Assembly: GCA_017541205.1 (NCBI GenBank)
Contig: JAFXZO010000103.1
Coordinates: forward strand, 1 to 56,500
Source: Clostridia bacterium
Lineage (GTDB): Bacteria > Bacillota > Clostridia > Christensenellales > Aristaeellaceae
DNA length: 56,500 nucleotides
Direction: 5' to 3'
Numbering within the stretch: the stretch's first letter is position 1; each line of letters begins with the position of its first letter. Shown one piece after another: positions 16,633 through 23,791 of this stretch. The translations under genes and the position numbers were made by a program. Below the pieces are notes generated by a model. It was not told the DNA's origin, made no database searches, and saw nothing but the letters and a program-made list of their open reading frames with translations.

Positions 16633-18687
16633 TTATTCGGGCTGGCTCACGCTCCGCGCTCTTTCCCGAAAGCGCGCCATCTGCGGGGTTTCGGATACGT
16701 CCGAAAACCTCGCGATCCTGCGAAGGCTGATCGGGCCGCCCGGCGCCATGTCCCTCTCCGCCTGCGAAAGCACGGCCCGGGCCATCCTGTCCGCTGTGAC
16801 AGGCTCGTACCGGGATGCCAGCGCGATCGCCATCTTCTGCCACACCGCCGTCATCTTGGCCATCATGCCGTTCCTGCGCACCTTTTCCAGCAATTCCTCC
16901 TTGCGGTTAAAATCCATCATGGAAAGAAGCACAGCGCCCTGATCCGCCAGGTTCGGGTTGAATACCCCGGCGCTGAGCAGCTGCAGGGCCAGCTCGTTCT
17001 GCGCCATCTTGCTGTACGCGTTCTGCTTCTGCGCGCTCATCTGAATGTCGAATATGGGCTTGCGCCATCCCGTGCTCCAGCCGCCGATCGGCTGGTTTGG
17101 CCGTAACACCAGGCCGCTGTTGTCATAGCGCACGTATTCATATTCCGCATCCGCTCCCAAAATACGGAAGGTGCGCGGAGCGTCGTAAAACTGCCTTATG
17201 CGCTCGATCACCTTTTCCAGGATCCTGGAATACGCCCGGTACGTGCCCTTGTTGGCATCCCGGCTGGTGCGGCCCACCGCCTCCATCTGCGCCGCGATGC
17301 CGCTGGCCGCCGTCACGCCGCTGGCGATCCCGTTGCTCACGTCCTGGTTGCCGCAGGTCTGCTTCAGTTCTTCGATCTTATCGTTCAAATGCTGCACATA
17401 CATCTTGTCCAACGGGAAATACTGGATGGGCTTCATATCCACGTCTCCCAGGCCGCCTTCCACGTTCACCACCGGATTGCTGAAATCCATGAATTGGTCC
17501 AGGTTGATCGCCGAATCGTTTTTTCTGAAATACCTGGGGATCGCGCCGGCCCGCGCGTTCAGGCTGATAACGTGGTCCAGCAGGTCGATGTTTTCCTGCG
17601 TGCCTCTGCCCAGATCGATGTAGCCCCAGCCGGCGGGGCTCCCCTTCTGCGGAAACAGCGGGTCGAGCACGAACGGGTATTCCCCGTCCTCATACCATGC
17701 GCGGCCTTCCATGTTTGGGTCGTCCTCGCTGGCGTAGAGCACCTCCAGCCCGCAGTATTTGCAGTATTCCAGCGTTTGCCTTCCGCTGCGAAAGCTGTGG
17801 TAATACCAATCCACCACCAGCGCCTTGTCGCTTTTGCCCTGCAGATCCTCCGTCTGATACTGGGTCAGGGAAAAGTCCGTCTGCATGTTCACGCCGCGCA
17901 GCTGCGGGTACTGCTGCCGAAGGGCATCCTTGTCCTGGGCGGAGACCAGAAAGAGGTGCTTGCTTTTTTGAATGTCCTCGATCCCCGGCTCCCAGAACAG
18001 GTTCATCAGATCAATGCCGCAGATCGTCACGTCGCCCAGGCCGTTTAGCTTTTTGCTGTCCCAGTACACCGCGTAGGCCGCCGTGCCGTGCTTGTTCTTT
18101 TCCCAGGCCTGCTTTGCGTAGACCTCGTCGAATTTGTTCTGCTCCAATACCACCGGCAGGATGCTGGTCAGGCGCTTTGCCTCCCGCTCGTCGCTTCTTT
18201 CGCGCGGCAGGATCACCGGCTCCGGATACGCGTCCACCATGTCCGCGTGCTTGCCCATAATGACGTTCACCAGCCACTTGGTCGGCCGGATGGCCTCGTC
18301 CGTTCCGCCTGCCGCACGCATCCCGTCCCAGGCATGCCCGCGCCACCATTTTTCGTCCTCCTTCAGCCGCGCCTCCAGCCGCGCTTTTCCCGCCTTATAC
18401 TTTTTCAGGATCTTGTTGGCCTCCATCAGCCTCTCCCGCGTCATGCGCTTTGGCAGCGGTGCGGCCGGCGGCGGCATCCCGCCCATCTGTCCCGGCATCC
18501 CGCCCGGCTGCCCCATGGTCGCTGTCCCGCGCTCCGGCCTCATCATATCCGGCGGCGGCATGCCTGTCCCGCCCTTCAATGCCCGCGCCGCCGCGTAGGG
18601 CACGCCCTCCCGCTGCTCGGTGCCGTTCGTTTCCGCGCCCTTGCGAAAGCTCTTTTCCATATGCGCCATCGCTTCTTCACGATTCAT
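16633..18687 (-). CDS. Phage portal protein (P22-like)
   Basis: A 684-residue protein with GGGAGG site. After a Met/Pro/Gly-rich N-terminal linker (about 40-80) come typical portal segments: EKWWRGHAWDGM, KWLVNVIMGKHADMVDAYPEPVILPRE, KNKHGTAAYAVYWDSKK, GIDLMNLFWEPGIEDIQ, and the long stem/wing region ending with EAVGRTSRDANKGTYRAY. It would form the dodecameric ring that binds terminase and the connector. A CKYCGLEVLY motif (two cysteines) around residue 320 is unusual but also seen in portals of this type. Confidence 0.85.
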   Translation of the reverse strand: MNREEAMAHMEKSFRKGAETNGTEQREGVPYAAARALKGGTGMPPPDMMRPERGTATMGQPGGMPGQMGGMPPPAAPLPKRMTRERLMEANKILKKYKAGKARLEARLKEDEKWWRGHAWDGMRAAGGTDEAIRPTKWLVNVIMGKHADMVDAYPEPVILPRERSDEREAKRLTSILPVVLEQNKFDEVYAKQAWEKNKHGTAAYAVYWDSKKLNGLGDVTICGIDLMNLFWEPGIEDIQKSKHLFLVSAQDKDALRQQYPQLRGVNMQTDFSLTQYQTEDLQGKSDKALVVDWYYHSFRSGRQTLEYCKYCGLEVLYASEDDPNMEGRAWYEDGEYPFVLDPLFPQKGSPAGWGYIDLGRGTQENIDLLDHVISLNARAGAIPRYFRKNDSAINLDQFMDFSNPVVNVEGGLGDVDMKPIQYFPLDKMYVQHLNDKIEELKQTCGNQDVSNGIASGVTAASGIAAQMEAVGRTSRDANKGTYRAYSRILEKVIERIRQFYDAPRTFRILGADAEYEYVRYDNSGLVLRPNQPIGGWSTGWRKPIFDIQMSAQKQNAYSKMAQNELALQLLSAGVFNPNLADQGAVLLSMMDFNRKEELLEKVRRNGMMAKMTAVWQKMAIALASRYEPVTADRMARAVLSQAERDMAPGGPISLRRIARFSDVSETPQMARFRERARSVSQPE

Positions 18688-18754
18688 CTCTCATACCTCC
18701 CATTATTTTCTCCCTCTGTCATCCCTTCGGCTGCGCTCAGGGCCTCCCCCGTCC

Positions 18755-20167
18755 CTACCGTTTTCTTTTCCTGAATTGGTTCAGCGGGTCAAACATCGGC
18801 GCCGCTTCCGCCTTCGCCGCCCTGGGCTTGATCGGGTCCGTCATGCACAAGTACCGCCATTCGTCCGCCACGTGGTCCTCCATCTTGCTGTCCAGGTCCT
18901 CCGGGATGTGCTCGTCGTAGCACAGCATCGGGATCGTCCGGATAAACGCCTCGCAGGTTTTGAACACGTACATCATCGGGTATCCGTTTTCGTCGAAGGC
19001 CAGCCGGTAATGGCACTGCATCCAGCCGGGGATCCGCTCGTTGTTCCCCTTGTCGAAATAAACCCTGTGCTTTTGCGCCACGTCGTTGCGGCTGATCCCG
19101 TTTTCCTCCCCCGCCCAGATGCTCGGGTCCGCAACGCCCAATATTTTCTTGCCCGAAAGCCACGGGTGCTCCCGCTCCATCCGCGCGATCTCGGAAAATA
19201 TCTTGTCGTCCACCCATTTGACGCCCTCGTTGGGGATATCGCTCCCGTCCCGGTCCTTCCGGCAGCCGTAGAGCTCCAGAATCCGGTAGAACACCCCGTC
19301 AAAGTCCACCGCCCACCAGGCGCAGGAGAAGGGCTTCGCGTAGCCCCAGTCAAAGGAGCGGTAAATGCGCCAGCCGCGCGGCGGCTCGAAGGGCTCGATC
19401 ACGTGCGTCCATTTCTTGTCCAGGTAGTGTTCCGGATCGTCCCGGAATTCCTCAAAAAATTGCCCCTCGTATACGTCCCAGTTGCCGTACAGCCACGCGT
19501 CGCGCAGCTTGGGCGGCAGGGCCTTCAATTGCTCCAGGTAATCCGGCTGCTCCCGCATCAGCGCCTTGTTGTCCGTCACCAGCGCCTGGATGAACACGTA
19601 TTCCTCCGGGTTCTCCCCCTCGCGGAAGCGCCGCTCCTTCAGGCGCTTGATGTATTGGTGTCCCGGCCCGCCCGGGTTGCAGGTCATGTACAGGCGCTTT
19701 GGAAAGCTGTTCGTGCCGCGCACGCAGGCCGCGATGCTCTTTAGCTGGTATTCGGTCATGTTCGTGGCCTCGTCGATAAAGATCGCGTCATATTCATGGC
19801 CCTGGATGTTCTTCAGGTCGTCGTCCCTCGCGCAGTACATGAATTTGATCGTGCTCTCCGCCATGGCGCCCGCCGCCTTCGGGAACGTGAACCTGTGCTC
19901 CGTCCCGTTGTAGTGCGCGATCCCGTTCAGCAGGTTTTTGAGCGGGTTGATATGGTTTTCCAATAGCTCCGGATAGCTCCTGCGCATGATGAGCACCCGG
20001 ATGCCCGGGTATTTGAAGCACAGCAGCACCGCTTTCCATCGGACCGCCCAGCTTTTCCCGCCGCCCCTGGCCCCGCCGAATATCACGTATTTTTCCTTGG
20101 CATCCAAAAACTGTTTCTGCCGCTCGCTTGGCCGCTGCATTTTCAGCTTCCGCGTTTTTTTCTCCAT
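18755..20167 (-). CDS. terL: Terminase large subunit
   Basis: A 470-residue packaging motor. Walker A is GGARGGGKS at residues 31-39, Walker B IFIDE at 129-133, coupling motif CNPGGPGH near 178. The nuclease domain has SFDWGYAKPF (first metal aspartate) and GVADPSIWA (second). All key residues are present, so the enzyme looks active. It begins 6 bases after the small subunit stop. Confidence 0.93.
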   Translation of the reverse strand: MEKKTRKLKMQRPSERQKQFLDAKEKYVIFGGARGGGKSWAVRWKAVLLCFKYPGIRVLIMRRSYPELLENHINPLKNLLNGIAHYNGTEHRFTFPKAAGAMAESTIKFMYCARDDDLKNIQGHEYDAIFIDEATNMTEYQLKSIAACVRGTNSFPKRLYMTCNPGGPGHQYIKRLKERRFREGENPEEYVFIQALVTDNKALMREQPDYLEQLKALPPKLRDAWLYGNWDVYEGQFFEEFRDDPEHYLDKKWTHVIEPFEPPRGWRIYRSFDWGYAKPFSCAWWAVDFDGVFYRILELYGCRKDRDGSDIPNEGVKWVDDKIFSEIARMEREHPWLSGKKILGVADPSIWAGEENGISRNDVAQKHRVYFDKGNNERIPGWMQCHYRLAFDENGYPMMYVFKTCEAFIRTIPMLCYDEHIPEDLDSKMEDHVADEWRYLCMTDPIKPRAAKAEAAPMFDPLNQFRKRKR

Positions 20168-20173
20168 TCGGCC

Positions 20174-20584
20174 TTATTCTCCCAAGCGCTCCACTTCGTC
20201 CTCCATCACCACGTTCAGCCTGTCCGCTTCCTTTTTCTCCGTCCTTTCCTGGGAAAGCTTTTTCAGCATCAGCCGGGTCGCGGTCTGGCGGTTGATCGCC
20301 TCCACCATGCGGGAAATGTTTTCCGCCTTTTCCGTTTCTCCGTCCATCACCTTGACCGCCTGCGCCAATACGATTTCCACCTCGTTCGACGCTTCCATCA
20401 GCCTGGAAAGCTTTCCCTTGTTTTTTCCTGTTTCCGCGTCCCTCCTGTCCCGCCGCTTTTTCTGCCAGCCGTCCTGCTTGCTCCATTTCCTGACCGTTTC
20501 TTCCGGAACGGCGATTTCCTCGGCCAGCGCCTTAAGGGTCATGCTCCCGGCAATGTACTTTTTTCCCGCTTCCTGCCTGTCCAT
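20174..20584 (-). CDS. terS: Terminase small subunit
   Basis: A 136-residue protein. The N-terminal 45 residues (SMTLKALAEEIAVPEETVRKW, trimmed: LKALAEEIAVPEETVRKWS) form a helix-turn-helix typical of small subunits that recognise the packaging site; the rest is a charged coiled-coil oligomerisation region. GGAGG lies 9 bases before ATG 20584. Position directly upstream of terL supports the call. Confidence 0.82.
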   Translation of the reverse strand: MDRQEAGKKYIAGSMTLKALAEEIAVPEETVRKWSKQDGWQKKRRDRRDAETGKNKGKLSRLMEASNEVEIVLAQAVKVMDGETEKAENISRMVEAINRQTATRLMLKKLSQERTEKKEADRLNVVMEDEVERLGE

Positions 20585-20641
20585 CCGCTTTCACCTCCAG
20601 CGCCATCCTCCTTTCCCTTCGCGCCGGATGACAGCGCCTGC

Positions 20642-20857
20642 CTATTCCTCGTAGTTTTCCTGGATCGCACGGTACATTTCGCAATTCTCGTATTTGCCGC
20701 AGCAAAACACCTCGTATTGAATGTTTTTCGCCTTGGTGCTGTCAAAGTTCAGTTTGGCGCTGCTTTCCGGGATCACGCCTTCGCAGATCACGCTGTTTTT
20801 CGTATGCGCGAAAAAGAACGGGCATTTGGCGTCTCTGTCGTTCAGTTTCCCTTTCAT
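20642..20857 (-). CDS. Small cysteine-rich phage protein, probable zinc binder
   Basis: A 71-residue protein starting MKGKLNDRDAKCPFF. It has C-P-F-F-x(9)-C and FCCGKYENC, four to five conserved cysteines that could bind zinc. Short proteins with CPFF...ICEG...FCC...C lie just before terS in many gut Bacillota phages; no function is known to me. Start chosen at ATG 20857, which overlaps the stop of a 28-residue reading frame (ATGA), implying coupled translation. The open frame continues upstream to 21067 but that part looks non-coding. Confidence 0.7.
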   Translation of the reverse strand: MKGKLNDRDAKCPFFFAHTKNSVICEGVIPESSAKLNFDSTKAKNIQYEVFCCGKYENCEMYRAIQENYEE

Positions 20858-20940
20858 TTCATGTGCCTTTCCTGGGTTTTCTTTTCCCCCGCGTCCGCCG
20901 CGCTGCTTTTTTCTGTGCATATATATTGGTTGAAATGCAT
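20854..20940 (-). CDS. Putative 28-residue leader protein of the phage operon
   Basis: A small reading frame starting MHFNQYICTEKSS and ending ERHMK, with a strong GGAGGGG 8-9 bases before ATG 20940. Its TGA overlaps the ATG of the next gene (20854-20857, ATGA). It is the first frame after the predicted promoter and may serve to couple translation. Coding status is uncertain because it is short and I recognise no relative. Confidence 0.4.
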   Translation of the reverse strand: MHFNQYICTEKSSAADAGEKKTQERHMK

Positions 20941-20955
20941 CCCTTGCTCCCCTCC

Positions 20956-20998
20956 TTCGCTTGCATAGGCAAACATATGTTCTCTTTTTCGCTTGCAT
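20956..20998. repeat. 11-bp direct repeat flanking LexA-like box
   Basis: TTCGCTTGCAT occurs at 20956-20966 and 20988-20998, 32 bp apart (about three helical turns), with the LexA-like box between them and the second copy overlapping the -10 of the phage promoter. It may be another operator. Confidence 0.5.
20971..20982. promoter_or_regulatory. LexA-like (SOS) box 1
   Basis: AAACATATGTTC on +, i.e. GAACATATGTTT on -, matches the Bacillota LexA pattern GAAC-N4-GTTY. With the flanking bases it fits 12 of 14 positions of the B. subtilis consensus CGAACRNRYGTTYC. It lies about 8-20 bases after the predicted start of the phage transcript, a blocking position. Confidence 0.6.
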
Positions 20999-21025
20999 TA
21001 TATCCGCATCCGCCGCTTCCGTAAA
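20997..21025 (-). promoter_or_regulatory. Predicted sigma-A promoter of the phage late operon
   Basis: Reading the reverse strand: TTTACG (21025-21020), 17-bp spacer, perfect TATAAT (21002-20997). Start would fall near 20990, about 50 bases before the 28-residue frame. Confidence 0.55.
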
Positions 21026-21178
21026 GCCCCCTTTTCTTTTCCCTTCCATATTCTTCCTGAATCGCACATGATCCGCCGCTCAATGTGCAATTTCGTACGC
21101 TGCGTTTTTTGCCTCCTGAAAATCGCGCCGTTTCTTTTCGTTTTTTCCGCGCATCCGAAATAGTCCCCTCCAAAATCA

Positions 21179-21190
21179 GAACACGTGTTT
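21179..21190. promoter_or_regulatory. LexA-like (SOS) box 2
   Basis: GAACACGTGTTT, centred on a 10-bp palindrome (AACACGTGTT, 21180-21189). The 14-base context AGAACACGTGTTTC matches 13 of 14 positions of CGAACRNRYGTTYC. It is about 60 bases upstream of the Spo0A boxes and 155 upstream of the phage -35. Confidence 0.55.
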
Positions 21191-21252
21191 CTTTTTCATG
21201 GTTCCAATTTTGTGGAAATAAATCTCATTCCGTCGGCTGATTTCGTTTTTTC

Positions 21253-21279
21253 TGTCGAAAAAGTGCTGATTATGTCGAA
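21253..21279 (+). promoter_or_regulatory. Two Spo0A boxes (0A boxes) in direct repeat
   Basis: TGTCGAA at 21253-21259 and 21273-21279, each followed by AA, exactly 20 bp (two helical turns) apart and in the same orientation. Both match the 0A consensus TGNCGAA. They end 26 bases before the -35 of spo0A, an activator-type position, which implies autoregulation. Confidence 0.75.
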
Positions 21280-21304
21280 AACAATTCTTATAGTAATCTT
21301 TTAG

Positions 21305-21332
21305 TTGATATTTTTATTCTTTTCGTTATAAT
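21305..21332 (+). promoter_or_regulatory. spo0A promoter (sigma-A type)
   Basis: TTGATA (21305-21310), 16-bp AT-rich spacer, TATAAT (21327-21332). The start would fall near 21339, giving a leader of about 70 bases. Confidence 0.75.
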
Positions 21333-21411
21333 AGTTTTTGAACCAACACTTCCGCGGCAAGAATCCTGCGGAATGGTCACGGCTCAAAAACGAAAGGAAG
21401 CGGGTGGAACA

Positions 21412-22182
21412 GTGAGCAGCATTCGGATCATCCTCGTGGATGACAATGACGAGTTACGCGCCTATATGTCCCAATATTTTCAAAAGCAGCAGGATATCTC
21501 GGTTGTCGGCGAGGCGGCCAACGGCCTGGATGCGCTGAAGCTCATCAAGGAAAAGCAGGCGGATGTTCTGCTCCTGGATATCATCATGCCCTCCCTGGAC
21601 GGGTTCGGCGTGCTTGAACAATTGCAGCATCTTCCGCCGGAAAAGCGCCCCCACGTGATCGCGGTCACCGCCCTGGGCCGGGATGATTTCATCCGCCGCG
21701 CGGTGGATCTTGGCGTCATGTATTACATGATCAAGCCGGTGGATCTTCCGGTGCTCCTGGATCGGGTGCGGGAGGTGGTCCGCCAGCGTCCATCAAAGCC
21801 ATCGGAAGGCAGGTCTGTCAGCGCTCCGGGCCTGAATCTGGATGATCGTTTGTCCAATCTCTTCCTCGGCATGGGCATTCCCGCCCATATCAAAGGGTAT
21901 CAGTATCTGCGCGAAGCCATCAAGCTGGTCATTGCCACGCCGTCCATGATCGGCGGCATCACCAAGGAATTGTATCCCGCCATTGCTCACCGTTTCGGCA
22001 CCACCTCCAGCAAGGTCGAGCGCGCGATCCGCCATGCCATCGAGGTCGCCTGGAGCCGGGGCCGGGTGGACACGCTGGACAAAGCCTTTGGCTGCGAGGT
22101 CGCCCAACCGGAAGAAAAGCCCACCAACGGCGAGTTCATCGCCCTGATCGCCGATAAGCTCTCCATGGATCACACAGCCTGA
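21412..22182 (+). CDS. spo0A: Sporulation master regulator Spo0A
   Basis: A 256-residue response regulator. The receiver domain has D10/D11, phosphate acceptor D56 (LLLDIIMP) and a conserved lysine in YYMIKPVDL. The C-terminal DNA-binding domain carries the Spo0A-only signature: GIPAHIKGYQYLREAI, FGTTSSKVERAIRHAIEVAWSRG (split: TTSSKVERAIRHAIEV, AWSRG) and KPTNGEFIALIADKL. I start it at GTG 21412, which aligns with the usual start of the family; an in-frame ATG at 21373 would add 13 residues not seen in relatives. Spo0A-P drives entry into sporulation. The stop codon directly abuts an IS110-type element, and no terminator of its own is visible. Confidence 0.97.
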   Translation: MSSIRIILVDDNDELRAYMSQYFQKQQDISVVGEAANGLDALKLIKEKQADVLLLDIIMPSLDGFGVLEQLQHLPPEKRPHVIAVTALGRDDFIRRAVDLGVMYYMIKPVDLPVLLDRVREVVRQRPSKPSEGRSVSAPGLNLDDRLSNLFLGMGIPAHIKGYQYLREAIKLVIATPSMIGGITKELYPAIAHRFGTTSSKVERAIRHAIEVAWSRGRVDTLDKAFGCEVAQPEEKPTNGEFIALIADKLSMDHTA

Positions 22183-22283
22183 TACTAAATCCCATCTAGA
22201 AGGTCTTTACTGTGAAACCAAGAAACAAAACCTGTAAAAAAGCGCAGAAACCCCCTTTTGAATGAAAAGAAACCCGTTATAGA

Positions 22284-23531
22284 TCAGGCAGAAGCTTCCA
22301 CTGTGGCAACGGACACTTCGTAGCCCAAAGATTTCAGCTTTTTCAGCAGGCTTTCTGCTTTACGTTCCTTGTTGAATTGGTTATAGTAATTACTTCCGAG
22401 GTCTTTGAAAACTTCACCGGTAGAAAGGATGTGGTAAATCGCAATCAAGAGGGAATGAGCAACTGCCATATACGCCTTTTTCGCTCCACGATGAACGCAT
22501 ATGCGGGAAAACTGCGCGCTGAAAAAGGAATCCTTCACCTTTACTGCCGCGTGCGCACAAGTGACCAAGGTTGTACGCAGCACCTTGTTTCCTTTTGTGG
22601 TCTTACAAGATTTACGTTTCTTGGCGCTTTCATTATCTCCGGGACATACACCCGCCCATTTGGAGATATGTTTTTCTGTTGGGAAACGGCTCATATCCGT
22701 TCCAATCACGGAAATGATTGCCTGAGCGCTTGAAGCACCGATTCCGGGTATATCTTCAACTGCCTTGCAAGCGGCCTTTTCATCCGGCTTCATGGAACTG
22801 TCAATTTCATCATCGAGATTCCGAATGTGCTGATTCAGTTCGTCCAGATGTGCAAGCAGTTCCTTCATCATACGCCTTTGAACCGGAGAAAGAATGCCGT
22901 TCAGATCGTCCAATATCTGTTCCCGCGTTCCTTTCAGATTATGAGCGATTTCTTTCTTGGCATACATTTCATCGTATACCTTTTCGTCTATCTTTTCTCC
23001 TTCGACGATCTTTGCAAGGATATTCCGGGCGCTCTTTCCGTCGATTTCCGAAACCGTCCCGGAAAGCTTGATATTTCCCCCTTCAAGCATCTTCTGCAAT
23101 CGGTTCAGTTCTCGCCCTTTATCTTCCACAAGGCTTTTCCTGTACCGTACCAATTCCCGCAGTTCCCGCTGATCCCGCTTGGGAATGTAACTTGCTTTCA
23201 GCAACCCATGCTGAAGCAAGTCTGCGATCCATTCCGCATCCTTCACGTCTGTCTTCCGTCCAGGAACTGCTTTCATGTGCTGCGCGTTCACAACAATCGC
23301 TTTCATGTCCATCGCTTCCAGCACATTGTACAGTGGCTTCCAGTACGACCCCGTACTCTCCATGGCTACCATTTGACATCCGCCTTTTTGAAGCCATTCT
23401 CCACATTCCAACAGTTCCCGCGTCGTTGTTCCGAACTCCCTGATCTCTGTCTTTCTGCCACTCCGAAGACATACCACCAGTATCTTCTTGTGTACGTCCA
23501 CACCACCGCATATGCCGTATAAGACTTCCAT
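22284..23531 (-). CDS. IS110-family transposase (DEDD plus serine recombinase)
   Basis: A 415-residue protein. The N-terminal RuvC-like domain has GGVDVHKK (first Asp, D12), AMESTGSYW (Glu) and KTDVKDAEWIADLL (Asp pair). A coiled-coil linker spans about 130-250. The C-terminal IS116/IS110/IS902 domain has VEDIPGIGASSAQAI and the NESAKKRKSCKTTKGNKVLR region with the candidate catalytic serine. All catalytic residues look present and the frame is intact, so the element may be active. Members of this family are guided by a bridge RNA encoded in the element's non-coding end. Confidence 0.95.
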   Translation of the reverse strand: MEVLYGICGGVDVHKKILVVCLRSGRKTEIREFGTTTRELLECGEWLQKGGCQMVAMESTGSYWKPLYNVLEAMDMKAIVVNAQHMKAVPGRKTDVKDAEWIADLLQHGLLKASYIPKRDQRELRELVRYRKSLVEDKGRELNRLQKMLEGGNIKLSGTVSEIDGKSARNILAKIVEGEKIDEKVYDEMYAKKEIAHNLKGTREQILDDLNGILSPVQRRMMKELLAHLDELNQHIRNLDDEIDSSMKPDEKAACKAVEDIPGIGASSAQAIISVIGTDMSRFPTEKHISKWAGVCPGDNESAKKRKSCKTTKGNKVLRTTLVTCAHAAVKVKDSFFSAQFSRICVHRGAKKAYMAVAHSLLIAIYHILSTGEVFKDLGSNYYNQFNKERKAESLLKKLKSLGYEVSVATVEASA

Positions 23532-23777
23532 TATCTTTTCCTCCTCGTCTTTTATACGGCACGGCTCCCTCTTACAGTCATTTTACTGTGCGTCCTTTTG
23601 ACCCTTCCGGCTCCTGGACAATCCGTGGTGCAACAAGGGAACCTCGTTTGTCAATTTAGCATTCGGGCTTTTCTCCCAAATCCTTTTTCGACCTTTGCCG
23701 TCCTTCTATTCTATCACTCCTCTCTCTTTCTCGCTACCATTGGTTTCATTTATCGTGGTGCCCTTTGGGGCATGGAC
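23532..23777 (-). ncRNA. Candidate bridge RNA region of the IS110 element
   Basis: The 246 bases upstream of the recombinase start hold no reading frame of note. In IS621 and other IS110-subgroup elements the 5' non-coding end encodes an RNA with target-binding and donor-binding loops. That is the only basis for this call; I could not fold or align the segment, and RNA ends are unknown. Confidence 0.5.
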
Positions 23778-23791
23778 ATTTAGTATGAAAT

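Larger units (their letters stand above)
2793..20940 (-). mobile_element. Phage late-gene module (packaging, head, short tail, lysis) without replication or integration genes
   Basis: All genes run on the reverse strand in the usual late order: small proteins, terS, terL, portal, scaffold, major capsid, connector, tail or virion proteins, lysin, holin. Many are separated by under 40 bases or overlap by ATGA. No tape measure, tail tube or sheath is present, which with an N4-gp56-type capsid and P22-like portal suggests a short-tailed (podovirus-like) particle. No integrase, repressor, recombinase, polymerase or att repeat was seen inside or on either side. GC content and codon choice look like the flanking genes. 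Alternatives are a defective prophage, a helper-dependent satellite, or a domesticated particle. Confidence 0.85.
20941..21411. other. Divergent control region between the phage module and spo0A
   Basis: About 470 bases, AT-richer than the genes around it. In order on the + strand it holds: the ribosome site of the first phage frame, an 11-bp direct repeat flanking a LexA-like box, a reverse-strand promoter, about 150 bases with purine-rich stretches but no convincing gene, a second LexA-like box, two Spo0A boxes, a forward promoter and the 5' leader of spo0A. Confidence 0.75.
22183..23785 (-). mobile_element. IS110-family insertion sequence
   Basis: About 1.6 kb. The limits are proposed from an 8-bp inverted pair, TACTAAAT at 22183-22190 and ATTTAGTA at 23778-23785, which begins at the base after the spo0A stop and ends just before the terminators of the next gene. 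The recombinase occupies 22284-23531, leaving about 100 bases at the 3' end and about 250 at the 5' end. A long 5' non-coding end is the layout of the IS110 subgroup. No flanking target duplication is evident, as expected for the family. Confidence 0.75.

Noticed and set aside
2793-20940. A tailocin or long-tailed prophage
   Set aside because: No sheath, tube, tape measure or baseplate wedge gene; instead terminase, portal, scaffold and capsid are present, which tailocins lack.
20857-21067. N-terminal extension of the cysteine-rich phage protein to 21067
   Set aside because: The added residues are Arg/Lys/Gly-rich without resemblance to anything, the frame passes through the predicted promoter, and ATG 20857 has translational coupling.
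21080-21154. A 24-codon reverse-strand frame with GGAGGGG upstream, and a similar short frame just after it
   Set aside because: It lies upstream of the predicted phage promoter, is rich in Lys/Arg, and purine-rich strings in this region make ribosome-site matches likely by chance.
21179-21190. The palindrome AACACGTGTT as a parS or Noc site
   Set aside because: It lacks the flanking bases of TGTTTCACGTGAAACA and of the Noc site; the LexA pattern fits better.
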